A DNA stretch of 64,000 nucleotides, taken from assembly GCF_030296055.1 (NCBI RefSeq), contig NZ_AP027370.1, positions 1,130,501 through 1,194,500 on the forward strand, written 5' to 3'. Below the pieces are notes generated by a model that was not told the origin of the DNA, made no database searches, and saw nothing but the letters and a program-made list of their open reading frames with translations. The translations under genes and the position numbers were made by a program. Positions 9,929-18,247 of this stretch are shown one piece after another; within the stretch, counting starts at the first letter, position 1; the number at the start of each line of letters is the position of its first letter. The stretch comes from Hydrogenimonas cancrithermarum. GTDB lineage: Bacteria; Campylobacterota; Campylobacteria; Campylobacterales; Hydrogenimonadaceae.

Positions 9929-10771
9929 ATGATAAAACCGTTACGCCTTCTCCTTTCGGCATGTTTGATTTCCGCCACAACGATCTACGCCGGCCTTGTG
10001 GACGCCATCAGCATCGTTGTCGACGACCAGCCCATCACCCTGTACGAGATCTACAAAGCCCAGAAACAGCTGGGTCTGTCGAAAGAGAAAGCGGTCGAAT
10101 ACCTGATCAAGCAGCGCCTCAAAGACGAGGAGCTGAAGCGTCTGGGCATTCAGGTCGACGATTTCGACGTCAATCAGGAGATCGAACGCATTGCGCAGCA
10201 GAACAACATCGACTCGCTGAAGATGCGCACGATCCTGGCCAATCAGGGGGTCGACTGGGACGCATACAAAAAGAGGGTCAAGGAGAAACTGCTGCAGGAA
10301 CGGCTCTACCGCCAGATCCTCAGCACCAAAATCCAGCCGCCGAGCGATACGACACTCGAAGAGTACTATCGTCTGCACATCGACGAATTTTCCATCCCTG
10401 AAGCGATACGCGCGATCCAGTACTCCGCCCCTTCCAGGCAGGCACTTCAAAAGGCGATGAAAAATCCGATGGCGGCCGTTCCGGGCGTCACCCAGACCGC
10501 CCAGACGATCCCCACGAACAAGCTCGACCCCCAGCTCCTCTATCTTCTGACACAGACACCCAAAGGGCAGTTCACACAAATCATCCCCGCAGGCGGGCAA
10601 TTCGTCACATTTCTGATTCAGGAGCTCGTCAACCCAAGGCCGCTTCCGTTCGAACAGGTCAAGCAGAAAGTCTATGCCAAATGGATGGAGGAGAAACGCA
10701 AAGAGGCGATCGAAAGCCACTTTGAAAAACTCCGCGCCGCCGCCAACGTCAAAATCCTTCGCGCTCCCTGA
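9929..10771 (+). CDS. SurA-like periplasmic chaperone / peptidyl-prolyl isomerase
   Basis: A signal peptide (about 1-21, cut after TTIYA) is followed by a SurA_N-type helical domain (about 22-165) beginning with VDAISIVVDDQPITLYEI, then a short parvulin-like (PPIC) region to about 250 and a C-terminal helix that would pack back on the chaperone domain. This layout matches the Campylobacter SurA-like protein Cj1289, which helps outer membrane proteins fold. The parvulin domain is divergent, so chaperone activity is more certain than isomerase activity. The gene lies between gltX and accC, as I recall for Campylobacter, and five bases before an outer membrane barrel gene, a plausible client. 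Confidence 0.8.
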   Translation: MIKPLRLLLSACLISATTIYAGLVDAISIVVDDQPITLYEIYKAQKQLGLSKEKAVEYLIKQRLKDEELKRLGIQVDDFDVNQEIERIAQQNNIDSLKMRTILANQGVDWDAYKKRVKEKLLQERLYRQILSTKIQPPSDTTLEEYYRLHIDEFSIPEAIRAIQYSAPSRQALQKAMKNPMAAVPGVTQTAQTIPTNKLDPQLLYLLTQTPKGQFTQIIPAGGQFVTFLIQELVNPRPLPFEQVKQKVYAKWMEEKRKEAIESHFEKLRAAANVKILRAP

Positions 10772-10776
10772 CCGTC

Positions 10777-11538
10777 ATGATCCGGCATCTGCTCACGGCA
10801 CTGCTCTGCCTTTTCGCCGCTCCCCTTTTCGCCTATGTCGATATCTCTCCCATCGAAATCGGGGAGCATCCCGGAACAAGCGGTTCACTGGCCCTTTCGC
10901 TCTCCAACCAGCGCGGCAATACGGAAAAAACGGAGATAGGGCTCGATCTCGACCTTCGCTACGACAGCAACGCCAGCTATGCCATCTGGGCGCTTGGCGG
11001 CTACAACTACACCGACACGCTCGGAGCGCAGATCGAGAACAAAGGATTCGCCCACCTGCGTTATCTTTACAAAATCAGTGATCCGTTCTATGCCGAAGCC
11101 TATATCCAGACCGAAAGCAACAAACTCAGAGAGATCGAGAACCGATCGCTGGCAGGAGCGGGGGTTCGCTACCGGTTCTATGACGACAGAACCTATGGGC
11201 GTATCTACTTTGGGATGGGCCTGCTCTACGAACGGTTGCGATTCAGCAATCCGGAGATCGATCCGGACGAATACAATACCCGTTTCAGCGGCTACCTCCA
11301 CTACTCAAAAAACTTTTCCAACAAAACGGAGATCAACGCCTATCTCTTCTATCAGCCAAAAATCGATGCATGGGAGGACTATACGGTCCACTCCATCGCG
11401 GAACTGCAGACACCGATCTTCGAAAATTTCTACCTCCTGCTTCGCCTTATCAACAATTACGACTCCACGCCGCCCAAAAACAACGATGTCAAAACATACG
11501 ACGTAGCGCAGAAAGTTTCACTGATGTGGAAGTTTTGA
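10777..11538 (+). CDS. Outer membrane beta-barrel protein, DUF481-like
   Basis: The 253-aa protein has a signal peptide (about 1-19, cut after PLFA) and then alternating amphipathic strands such as GLDLDLRYDSNASYAIWALG and YGRIYFGMGLLYERLRF. It ends in Phe (VSLMWKF), the typical C-terminal signature recognised by the BAM machinery. The pattern of paired strands and aromatic girdles resembles the DUF481/YdiY family of small barrels; the family call is tentative. It starts five bases after the SurA-like chaperone gene, so the two are very likely one transcription unit. No substrate can be inferred. Confidence 0.68.
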   Translation: MIRHLLTALLCLFAAPLFAYVDISPIEIGEHPGTSGSLALSLSNQRGNTEKTEIGLDLDLRYDSNASYAIWALGGYNYTDTLGAQIENKGFAHLRYLYKISDPFYAEAYIQTESNKLREIENRSLAGAGVRYRFYDDRTYGRIYFGMGLLYERLRFSNPEIDPDEYNTRFSGYLHYSKNFSNKTEINAYLFYQPKIDAWEDYTVHSIAELQTPIFENFYLLLRLINNYDSTPPKNNDVKTYDVAQKVSLMWKF

Positions 11539-11561
11539 GAGAAAAGAGAGCGACAGAGTAA

Positions 11562-11590
11562 CGAAAAAAACGGCCCGAAAAGGGGCCGCT
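11562..11590 (-). terminator. Intrinsic terminator after accC
   Basis: On the minus strand a stem of CGGCCC/GGGCCG (11571-11576 with 11583-11588) with a six-base loop is followed by seven T residues, immediately after the accC stop. It lies in the short convergent space between accC and the barrel gene and could also slow plus-strand transcripts. Confidence 0.85.
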
Positions 11591-11592
11591 TC

Positions 11593-12930
11593 CTACATGT
11601 GGGATTCGAGGTATTTGGTATCGAAGCGGTTTTCGATGAAATCGGGGTTGCGCATCATACGGCGGTGAAAATCGATGACGGTTTTGACGCCACCGATCTC
11701 GAACTCGTCCATCGCACGGCGCATCTTTTTGATCGCACGGGCACGGTCTTTGTCCCATACGATCACTTTTCCGATCATCGAGTCGTAATGCTGCGGGATA
11801 ATGTAACCCGCATGGGCATGGCTGTCGATACGCACATCTTTTCCGCCTGGCGCGATCCATTTGCTGATCTTTCCGGGACAGGGGATGAAGTTGACCGGAT
11901 CTTCGGCCGTGATGCGGCACTCGATCGCGTGACCCTCGAGTCGTACGTCGCTCTGGTCGAAAAGCCTCTCCCCTTCGGCGATGCGGATCATCCATTCGAT
12001 GATGTCGATGCCGCTCACCATCTCGCTGACGCAGTGCTCTACCTGAAGACGGGTGTTCATCTCCATAAAATAGAAGTTTTTGTGTTTGTCGACCAGAAAC
12101 TCGAAGGTTCCTGCACTCTCGTAGCCGATATGCTTCGTCGCCTTGACCGCCGCTTCATGCAGCTTCGCCCGCGTCTCGTCATCGAGGAACATCGCCGGCG
12201 ACTCTTCGATCAACTTCTGGTGACGTCGCTGCATCGAGCAGTCACGTTCGCCGATATGAACGGCATTGCCGTGGCTGTCGGCAAGCACTTGGACTTCGAT
12301 ATGGCGCGGATTTTCGATAAATTTCTCCATGTAGATCGTCCCATCGCCGAATGCCGTGATCGCTTCGCTTTCGGCCGCGAGGAAGGCGTTCTCGACATAG
12401 CTCTCGTCTTCGACGACACGCATCCCGCGGCCGCCGCCGCCGGCTGCGGCTTTAAGAATAACTGGGAAACCCATCTCTTTGGCGAGTTTTTTCGCCTCTT
12501 CGACCGTTTCGACGGCCCCGTCGCTTCCCGGGATGACCGGAACGCCCGCCTCTTTCATCACCTGCTTCGCTTTGCTTTTGTCGCTCATCAGTGCCATGAC
12601 GTCGACGCTGGGGCCGATAAACTTGATATCGTGAAACTGGCAGATCTCGACGAAATTCTGGTTTTCGCTCAAAAAGCCGTAACCGGGAAAGATCGCGTCG
12701 CACTCGCTCACTTCCGCCGCCGCGATGATCGCCGGAATATGCAGATAGCTCTCGCCGCTTTTTGCGCCGCCAATGCAGATCGTCGCATCGGCAAGCCGCA
12801 GGTAGCTGGCATCTTTGTCGGCCGTGGAGTATACGGCGACCGCCTCCTTGCCCATCTCTTTGATCGTTCGAATCGCCCGAAGCGCGATTTCACCGCGGTT
12901 TGCGATCAGGATACGTTTGATTTCAGCCAT
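11593..12930 (-). CDS. accC: Biotin carboxylase subunit of acetyl-CoA carboxylase
   Basis: AccC carboxylates biotin on BCCP using ATP and bicarbonate, starting malonyl-CoA formation for fatty acid synthesis. The ATP-grasp glycine-rich loop AAAGGGGRGMRVV (about 161-173) and the MEMNTRLQVEHCVSE catalytic segment are present. The 445-aa length is standard. The gene begins four bases after the accB stop, forming the usual accB-accC operon on the minus strand. Upstream of the pair the divergent dcd gene starts. A strong terminator follows the stop codon. Confidence 0.97.
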   Translation of the reverse strand: MAEIKRILIANRGEIALRAIRTIKEMGKEAVAVYSTADKDASYLRLADATICIGGAKSGESYLHIPAIIAAAEVSECDAIFPGYGFLSENQNFVEICQFHDIKFIGPSVDVMALMSDKSKAKQVMKEAGVPVIPGSDGAVETVEEAKKLAKEMGFPVILKAAAGGGGRGMRVVEDESYVENAFLAAESEAITAFGDGTIYMEKFIENPRHIEVQVLADSHGNAVHIGERDCSMQRRHQKLIEESPAMFLDDETRAKLHEAAVKATKHIGYESAGTFEFLVDKHKNFYFMEMNTRLQVEHCVSEMVSGIDIIEWMIRIAEGERLFDQSDVRLEGHAIECRITAEDPVNFIPCPGKISKWIAPGGKDVRIDSHAHAGYIIPQHYDSMIGKVIVWDKDRARAIKKMRRAMDEFEIGGVKTVIDFHRRMMRNPDFIENRFDTKYLESHM

Positions 12931-12934
12931 CGGC

Positions 12935-13393
12935 TCAGACCTTCTCTACCAGGAAAAGCGGCATGTCGTACTCGACCGGCTGGCCGTCTTCCACCAGGAT
13001 ATCGAGTATTTTGCAGTCGAACTCCGCCTCGATTTCGTTCATGATCTTCATCGCCTCGATGATGCAGAGCGTCTGACCTTTGCGAACGACATCGCCGATG
13101 TTGACAAACGGAGGGGAGTCCGGTGAAGGTGAGCGATAGAAGGTACCGACCATCGGAGAGGTGATGTAATCGGCATTTTCCGGGATGCTCTTCTCACTCT
13201 GCTCTGTCGGAGCGGGGGCTGTTGCGGCAGGCGCCGGAGCGGCCTGTACCTGCTGTACCGGTGCCGCTGTGGCCGCCACGGCCGCACCGCCTTTTTCGAG
13301 TGTCAGCGCAAAATCGCCGTCTTCGACTTTCAGCTTGCTCAAATCACTGCCGTTAAATACTTTTATCAGATCTTTTATCTCTTTCAGATTCAT
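12935..13393 (-). CDS. accB: Biotin carboxyl carrier protein (BCCP)
   Basis: BCCP carries the biotin prosthetic group between the biotin carboxylase and carboxyltransferase. The biotinylation motif EAMKIM is intact near the C-terminus, inside the lipoyl/biotinyl fold that starts at [13 protein letters not shown]. An Ala/Pro-rich flexible linker (about 50-85) joins it to the N-terminal domain. The chosen ATG gives [10 protein letters not shown], the family's normal N-terminus, with TTGGAG eight bases upstream; the frame remains open further upstream but that extension is not supported. The length is 152 aa. Confidence 0.96.
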   Translation of the reverse strand: MNLKEIKDLIKVFNGSDLSKLKVEDGDFALTLEKGGAAVAATAAPVQQVQAAPAPAATAPAPTEQSEKSIPENADYITSPMVGTFYRSPSPDSPPFVNIGDVVRKGQTLCIIEAMKIMNEIEAEFDCKILDILVEDGQPVEYDMPLFLVEKV

Positions 13394-13458
13394 CACATTC
13401 TCCAAAAATTTAAAGTAAGGTGTAATATAATAACACATCTATATTTAGAGGATGATTG

Positions 13459-14025
13459 ATGGGGCTCAAGAGCGATACGTGGATACGTGAAAAAGCACTG
13501 AAAGAAAAGATGATCGAACCGTTTTGTGAAGATCAGGTGGGCAAAGGGGTCGTCAGCTACGGCCTCAGCAGTTACGGCTACGACATACGCGTCAGCGACG
13601 AATTCAAAATCTTCACCAACGTCAACGCCGAAGTGGTCGATCCAAAACACTTCGACGAGCGAAACGTCGTCGATTTTCAAGGCGACATCTGTATCGTGCC
13701 GCCCAACTCCTTCGCGCTCGCGCGCACCGTCGAGTATTTCCGCATTCCCCGTAACGTCCTGGCGATCTGCCTGGGCAAAAGCACCTACGCCCGCTGCGGT
13801 ATCATCGTCAACGTCACGCCGTTCGAACCCGAGTTCGAAGGCCACATCACGATCGAAATCTCCAACACGACACCGCTTCCGGCCAAAATCTATGCCAACG
13901 AAGGGATCGCACAGGTACTCTTTTTCGAAGGTGACGAGATGTGCGAAACGAGCTACAAAGACAAAGCCGGCAAATACCAGGCACAGACCGGCATCACGCT
14001 GCCGCGCATATTGAACGAAGATTGA
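13459..14025 (+). CDS. dcd: dCTP deaminase
   Basis: Dcd deaminates dCTP to dUTP, supplying dUMP for thymidylate synthesis. The trimeric dUTPase-like fold is clear from [25 protein letters not shown] and the [11 protein letters not shown] segment, and the catalytic Glu lies in the [11 protein letters not shown] region. The 188-aa length is normal. The ATG is preferred over a TTG one codon earlier because AGAGG stands eight bases upstream. Its stop overlaps the TTG start of the downstream cytochrome gene. It is divergent from accB, the arrangement I recall next to accB in Campylobacter. Confidence 0.95.
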   Translation: MGLKSDTWIREKALKEKMIEPFCEDQVGKGVVSYGLSSYGYDIRVSDEFKIFTNVNAEVVDPKHFDERNVVDFQGDICIVPPNSFALARTVEYFRIPRNVLAICLGKSTYARCGIIVNVTPFEPEFEGHITIEISNTTPLPAKIYANEGIAQVLFFEGDEMCETSYKDKAGKYQAQTGITLPRILNED

Positions 14026-14537
14026 GACAGACACTCATTCTGCTTCTTGTCGCACTCTTTGTCGCGGCCGCTTTCTACCTCAACCGCTCGCGCCATCTCT
14101 CCAAAACGGAACACCGCCACGAAACGAAGCGCGAAGCGGCCGAATGTTCGGTGTGCAGAGAAAAAGAGAGTAAAAAGACACTGGAAGAGCTGCGCTCCGT
14201 CGCCTACCTGGAACGCTACATCGAAAATGTCATCAACAACGGCTCGTCCCAAAAACTCGGGTACGCCTACGGCGACATGCAAGCCGGTTTCGCCGATCCG
14301 GAGGCGGCCAAAAAGATCGCTGCCTACGTCGTCACTCTGGCAGGTCTGAAACCGACCCATCCCGAGTGGGTCAGGGAAGGACACACCTTCTATGTCAGCA
14401 ACTGCGGCGGATGCCACGGCGAAGACGGCAAAGGTGTCCACGGAACCTTCCCCGACCTGACGCGCCATCCGCTGCTGGGAATCGAAAAGCGCATCCGCGA
14501 GGCCGAGAAGCTGCGCTCATCCTCACCGAAAGAGTGA
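14022..14537 (+). CDS. Membrane-anchored cytochrome c with one intact and one degenerate haem motif
   Basis: The start is taken as TTG within TTGA, overlapping the dcd stop. This puts a hydrophobic N-terminal anchor (about 3-20) at the very start. Residues 42-46 read CSVCR, a haem c motif whose axial His is replaced by Arg. After it comes a helical segment with M86 and an [10 protein letters not shown] helix typical of the end of a cytochrome c domain. A second domain begins with C128-x-x-C131-H132 in [12 protein letters not shown] but stops only 39 residues later with no Met ligand after it. It therefore looks like a di-haem cytochrome that lost the first haem and has a short second domain. 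Function is unknown. Confidence 0.7.
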   Translation: MRQTLILLLVALFVAAAFYLNRSRHLSKTEHRHETKREAAECSVCREKESKKTLEELRSVAYLERYIENVINNGSSQKLGYAYGDMQAGFADPEAAKKIAAYVVTLAGLKPTHPEWVREGHTFYVSNCGGCHGEDGKGVHGTFPDLTRHPLLGIEKRIREAEKLRSSSPKE

Positions 14538-15014
14538 AGCGAGCCTCTTCCAGTCGATCTTTTTCATCAGATCGAGCGCCTCTTTCCAATCCATGTTCTG
14601 GAAGTTCCCTCCCAGCACGGCGTTGTCCGCCAACCGGACGACGATGCCCCCCGAACGCTCTTTTTTGTCGTAGGAGATACCGACCTGGAATCCGTCGATC
14701 GTTTCGAGTTTCACCAGCGCCTCGTCGTTTTCTATCGTGGTGCCGGCGGCGTAGGGTCCCCACATCATCATCGCCTGCATGCCGCTCACCACGGTCACTT
14801 CCAGGCTGCTGTCGCCTTTGGTATAGGTTTTGGCGGCCGTCACCACTTCGCCCATCATCGGGTTGACCATCTTCATCCCCTCACATTTGGTGAGGGACCA
14901 TCCGGGAATCTCTCCCAACTCTTCGCACAGCGTCTTGTAGTTCGGAAGATTCGCACCCAGAGCCAGTGTGGCGCCGAGGGCCACGCTCAGTATACTTCTC
15001 GTTATCGGTTTCAT
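14523..15014 (-). CDS. Exported protein of unknown function, last gene of exported-protein operon
   Basis: This 163-aa protein has a clear signal peptide (about 1-20, ALGATLALGA). The mature part contains two Cys (in KTLCEELGE and LTKCEGMK) that could form a disulphide, a Met-rich stretch VNPMMGEV...SGMQAMMMWG, and a C-terminal amphipathic helix ending in WKRLASLFR. The segment QVGISYDKKERSGGIVVRLADN looks like beta hairpins. I recognise no family. Its start overlaps the beta-propeller gene stop by four bases, and its 3' end overlaps the convergent cytochrome gene by 15 bases. Confidence 0.75.
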   Translation of the reverse strand: MKPITRSILSVALGATLALGANLPNYKTLCEELGEIPGWSLTKCEGMKMVNPMMGEVVTAAKTYTKGDSSLEVTVVSGMQAMMMWGPYAAGTTIENDEALVKLETIDGFQVGISYDKKERSGGIVVRLADNAVLGGNFQNMDWKEALDLMKKIDWKRLASLFR

Positions 15015-16471
15015 CGTTCACTCCTTCTGTAGATATGTATGGTATCGAAATCACTGATAAACAGTGCATCGTCTCCCGCCGTCGCGTCCAGCACCGTCGA
15101 ATCCGCAAAATCGACGAGCTGGCGCAATCGCAAATCCGAGGCGTCCAGCACCTTCAGCGCCACCGCCCGCCGCTTCAAACAGCCCCGGTAGGCGGCGAAG
15201 CGATTGTGCGGGGCGCTCATGAAGCCGAAGATATGGCGCCCATCCCGCGAGGGGAAAAAGAGGCCCGCATAACTTTCGTGCCTGCGGGAGGCGGCCACGG
15301 TGCGGCCCGTTTCGGCATCGAAGATCCGTAGCGCCCCGAAAATCGTCGAGGCGACGATCCTCCCGTCGCCGGGAAGAAAGGCGACGCAGCGGTAGGGTTT
15401 GTAGCTCTCTTTCGTCCGCCACCGCAGGGTTTTTGTCTCGTAATTCCAGAGTCGTCCGTTGTCGTCGAAGAGCCAGGGGCGGGTATGGGCGAAGACGAAA
15501 GCCCCACCGCCCCCTTCGATCTCGAAAACCGGCCGCAGGCTCTTCGTGTCGAAAAGGCCGATGCCGCCGTCTTTCAGCAGCAGGGCGACACGCTCGCCGT
15601 TAGGCGAGAAGCGGTAGTGGGGGACGCGATAGGATTTTCCGAAAGCCTCCCCCGAACTGTCGCGGGAATCGAAAAGCAGGGTGCGCTTTTCAAGTCGCCA
15701 GGTTTTTCTGTCGATGAAACGCAGTGCCTTCTGGTTCCACTTTTTCGGGTTTTCGACCAGAAAGGTCAGAGACTCACCGTCGGATGTGAAGCACACCTCG
15801 TCGACGGCGTTGGCGAAAATGGCGGAATAGAGCCTTTTGCCCGAGGGTACGGCCAGAACGTCGATGCGCCCGACGGGGTGGTAGCGCCCTTTGCTATCCT
15901 CCACGCTCAGATCGGTCAACACCGCCAGCTCGCGCCCGTCGGGAGAGAAGTCGAGCGACAGGACCGGCTGGTCGATACCCAGAGCGACTTTGCGCCATTC
16001 ACCCCGGCCGCTCACCAGAATCACCCCCGTTTCGCCCAGATTGCCGATGGGCTCTTTGGAGGCTTCGGGGTGGCTTTTCGCATAGGTCAGCGCCCCTTTC
16101 AGAAACAGCGGCACCGCCTCCTGCACCACCGCCGGAGGCATCAGGCGCTTCACCCACGAAGGGGCGCCGGACTCCTCCCGGGCCGCGGCTTTGCGGCCCG
16201 CCTCTCTCATCGCCTTTTCATACTTCTCCCAGCTGCCGTATTCGCGCCGGATCCCTTCGTCGATGATGGTACGCATCCTCTTTTCGTGGGCTTCGAGCTC
16301 TTCGGGGGTGGGCTCGACCTTGCTGACGTAACCGAAGGCGGCCCACTCGCCGCCCGATCGCGCGGGAGTGAAGTAGTAGGTGCCGGGAATTTGGATCTGC
16401 CGCGTCTGCTCGAACGGTGCGGCCCAGATCGCTGTGGCGAAGAGGAGAGAGAGGAGCCAAAGCGCTCTCAT
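15011..16471 (-). CDS. Exported WD40/YVTN-like beta-propeller protein
   Basis: A signal peptide (about 1-18) precedes a helical, charged region (about 40-135, PTPEELEAHEKRMRTIIDEG and so on) and then at least five repeats with the propeller pattern, for example LDFSPDGRELAVL, VCFTSDGESLTFLV, YRFSPNGERVALLL, VAFLPGDGRIVAS and LFFPSRDGRHIFGF, each followed by a strand such as GIGLFDTKS or ALRIFDAETG. Such propellers act as protein-protein scaffolds in the envelope. It is the fourth gene of the operon, with four-base overlaps on both sides, so its product is probably made in step with its neighbours and may hold them together. The partner is inferred. Confidence 0.75.
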   Translation of the reverse strand: MRALWLLSLLFATAIWAAPFEQTRQIQIPGTYYFTPARSGGEWAAFGYVSKVEPTPEELEAHEKRMRTIIDEGIRREYGSWEKYEKAMREAGRKAAAREESGAPSWVKRLMPPAVVQEAVPLFLKGALTYAKSHPEASKEPIGNLGETGVILVSGRGEWRKVALGIDQPVLSLDFSPDGRELAVLTDLSVEDSKGRYHPVGRIDVLAVPSGKRLYSAIFANAVDEVCFTSDGESLTFLVENPKKWNQKALRFIDRKTWRLEKRTLLFDSRDSSGEAFGKSYRVPHYRFSPNGERVALLLKDGGIGLFDTKSLRPVFEIEGGGGAFVFAHTRPWLFDDNGRLWNYETKTLRWRTKESYKPYRCVAFLPGDGRIVASTIFGALRIFDAETGRTVAASRRHESYAGLFFPSRDGRHIFGFMSAPHNRFAAYRGCLKRRAVALKVLDASDLRLRQLVDFADSTVLDATAGDDALFISDFDTIHIYRRSER

Positions 16472-17229
16472 CTTGGCACTCCACCGAAAGGAGCGATCGG
16501 AAAGGCGGCCGGCCCACGCGGCAGCGCGAAGGTTTTGGCCCGTTTTCTCGCTTTCGCGTCGATCGTCGTCTCGCCCCCTTCGAATCCGAAGTCGATCAGT
16601 TCAGCACCCGGTCGCCCGGGAAGGCGGACGACACCGAAAGGGACCCGTTCACTCACGAGTATCGTCTCCCCCGTTTCGGAGGTGATGGCAGTCGCTTCAA
16701 TCCTCTTTCCGCTCTTTAGCCTGACCGACCGCGAAGAGAGCCGCGGTATATGGGAACAATCGGGTGGTACATGGATCTGAGCGGGAGTGAGAATGGTGCT
16801 GAGACTCCGGCGCCCCATAAAAGTTTCGAGTATGGATAGCTGGGAGTAATCGAGCCGAAAGAGGCCATTTTTCGTGCGCACGAACAGGAGACGTGGATCG
16901 AGGGTGCGCATCGTGTAGGTTTCGCCACCGATCGTGAAACGTTTGTCGACGATGGCGTACCAGACCTGTTCGACCACGGGAGCATTCCCAAACTCGATAC
17001 CTTGCAGGGTCGAGTTTCCGATGCGCGCTCTGCCGGCGTAGACGGCTTTGACGCTCCGGTCGCCGGCACGATACTCGGCCCACGCGCCGGGCTCGAGTTT
17101 TTCGAACGCATCGGTCACGATGGCGTTTTGCAGATCGAACAGTTTTTGACTCGTTTCGATGCATAGCGCATCGTTTCCTGCCATCAGGGGCAGCAGAGAG
17201 AGTATCAGCGTCAAAAAAATCCGTTTCAT
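16468..17229 (-). CDS. Exported protein of unknown function
   Basis: The 253-aa product has a signal peptide (about 1-17) and a mature part rich in beta strands, with WAEYRAGDRSVKAVYAGR and EQVWYAIVDKRFTIGGETY as examples. A Cys pair (about 23 and 158) could be disulphide-bonded. I do not recognise the family. The WAEY...VKAVYAGR...WYAIVDKR pattern recalls proteins that report an outer membrane lipid or lipoprotein cargo, but that is only an impression. The gene starts nine bases after the lipoprotein gene and its stop overlaps the propeller gene by four bases. Confidence 0.7.
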   Translation of the reverse strand: MKRIFLTLILSLLPLMAGNDALCIETSQKLFDLQNAIVTDAFEKLEPGAWAEYRAGDRSVKAVYAGRARIGNSTLQGIEFGNAPVVEQVWYAIVDKRFTIGGETYTMRTLDPRLLFVRTKNGLFRLDYSQLSILETFMGRRSLSTILTPAQIHVPPDCSHIPRLSSRSVRLKSGKRIEATAITSETGETILVSERVPFGVVRLPGRPGAELIDFGFEGGETTIDAKARKRAKTFALPRGPAAFPIAPFGGVPR

Positions 17230-17238
17230 TCCATCCTC

Positions 17239-18243
17239 CTATCTCAGCAATTCATAGCGGGGGCACCCCTCGGCGTCGATAAAGAAGCGGGCGTTGTTGT
17301 CCCTAGCTTTCCATCCCGGGGCGGGGGTTTCGACGATACGTCTGTATCCTCCCTCCCCATCGGGGACCCACCTCCACTCTTTCGTTTTGGCGGCACATCG
17401 GGGCGGAAGGTAGTAGAGGAGTTTCCCCCCTTCGGCCAGATGCGCGATCTGCTCCCGATCCTTTGCCGACAGCCCCAGGAGATACCCCCGGTTTTCGAGG
17501 GTTTCGAGAATCGTTCCGACGGCCTTGCCAAAATCGTAGTCGATTCTCTTTGGATGGGACTCTGTCCAGTAGATATCTTCGCGGCTGCGCTCCTCATCTC
17601 GGCTTTCGGGGAAATGTGCGCCGTAGACGACCTTTTTGAGCAGGGCGTTGATCCGGTGCAGGCTCGCCCTGGCCTCCTTCAGGCTTCCGAATCCTCCGGG
17701 CTCTCCGATGTTGGCTTCGATACGGAGGGTCTTCGGAGCTGGCCACCGAAGCTGCCACTTGAGAAAGTCGGGTTCCTGTACAGACGCCGCTTCCCCGCCC
17801 CCTTTTGGGCAGAGATCGCGATCCTCACCGCTGCATTCACACCGCTCCTCTCCCGTGAGTTTGCGAACGAAGGCTTCGTCGATCTTTCGGACCAGCTTCG
17901 CGTCCCCGGATTCGGGAGGAAGCTGGCAGGCATGAAAAACATCCCAACTGCCCATACACTCTTTGCGCTCGAAAAATCGGCTCAGATCCACCTGCGAACC
18001 CACTTTCGTGACCACTCTTTCCGGAGGGGGCGCCACGAGCACGATCTGTGCGATGTTCTCTTGGCTCTTTCCGATTTCGAGCCTGCGCGCCCCTGCCCTT
18101 TTTCTCAACCTCTCCACCTCTTCGGCGGGCGGTGTTTTCAGAGTGACGCCCGCTCTGTTCAGCTCGATGGCGAGGGTGTCCGGCATCGGCGGGCAGGCGA
18201 AGAGCCACCCGGCCAACGTCAGCAGGAGTGCCAGAGCTTTCAT
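17239..18243 (-). CDS. Predicted lipoprotein of unknown function
   Basis: The N-terminus MKALALLLTLAGWLFACPP ends in LFAC, an acceptable lipobox, so Cys17 may be lipidated. The mature part carries several more Cys (in ECMGSWDVFHACQ and RCECSGEDRDLC), suggesting disulphides or metal binding. A helical middle section (about 195-270) and a C-terminal segment with RFFIDAEGCPRYELL follow. I recognise no family. It starts four bases after the OmpA-like gene stop. The codon choices and high GC match its operon partners. If the lipobox is not used the protein would simply be secreted. Confidence 0.68.
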   Translation of the reverse strand: MKALALLLTLAGWLFACPPMPDTLAIELNRAGVTLKTPPAEEVERLRKRAGARRLEIGKSQENIAQIVLVAPPPERVVTKVGSQVDLSRFFERKECMGSWDVFHACQLPPESGDAKLVRKIDEAFVRKLTGEERCECSGEDRDLCPKGGGEAASVQEPDFLKWQLRWPAPKTLRIEANIGEPGGFGSLKEARASLHRINALLKKVVYGAHFPESRDEERSREDIYWTESHPKRIDYDFGKAVGTILETLENRGYLLGLSAKDREQIAHLAEGGKLLYYLPPRCAAKTKEWRWVPDGEGGYRRIVETPAPGWKARDNNARFFIDAEGCPRYELLR

Positions 18244-18247
18244 GGCG

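Noticed and set aside
9831-9980. N-terminal extension of gltX by 50 codons
   Set aside because: The upstream codons have no family match and cross the gltX promoter region; the ATG at 9830 has a good ribosome site and the family N-terminus.
14538-14866. Frameshifted continuation of the truncated cytochrome c
   Set aside because: The plus-strand frames after 14537 give Arg/Ser/Pro-rich translations without cytochrome features; they are shadows of the minus-strand exported protein gene.
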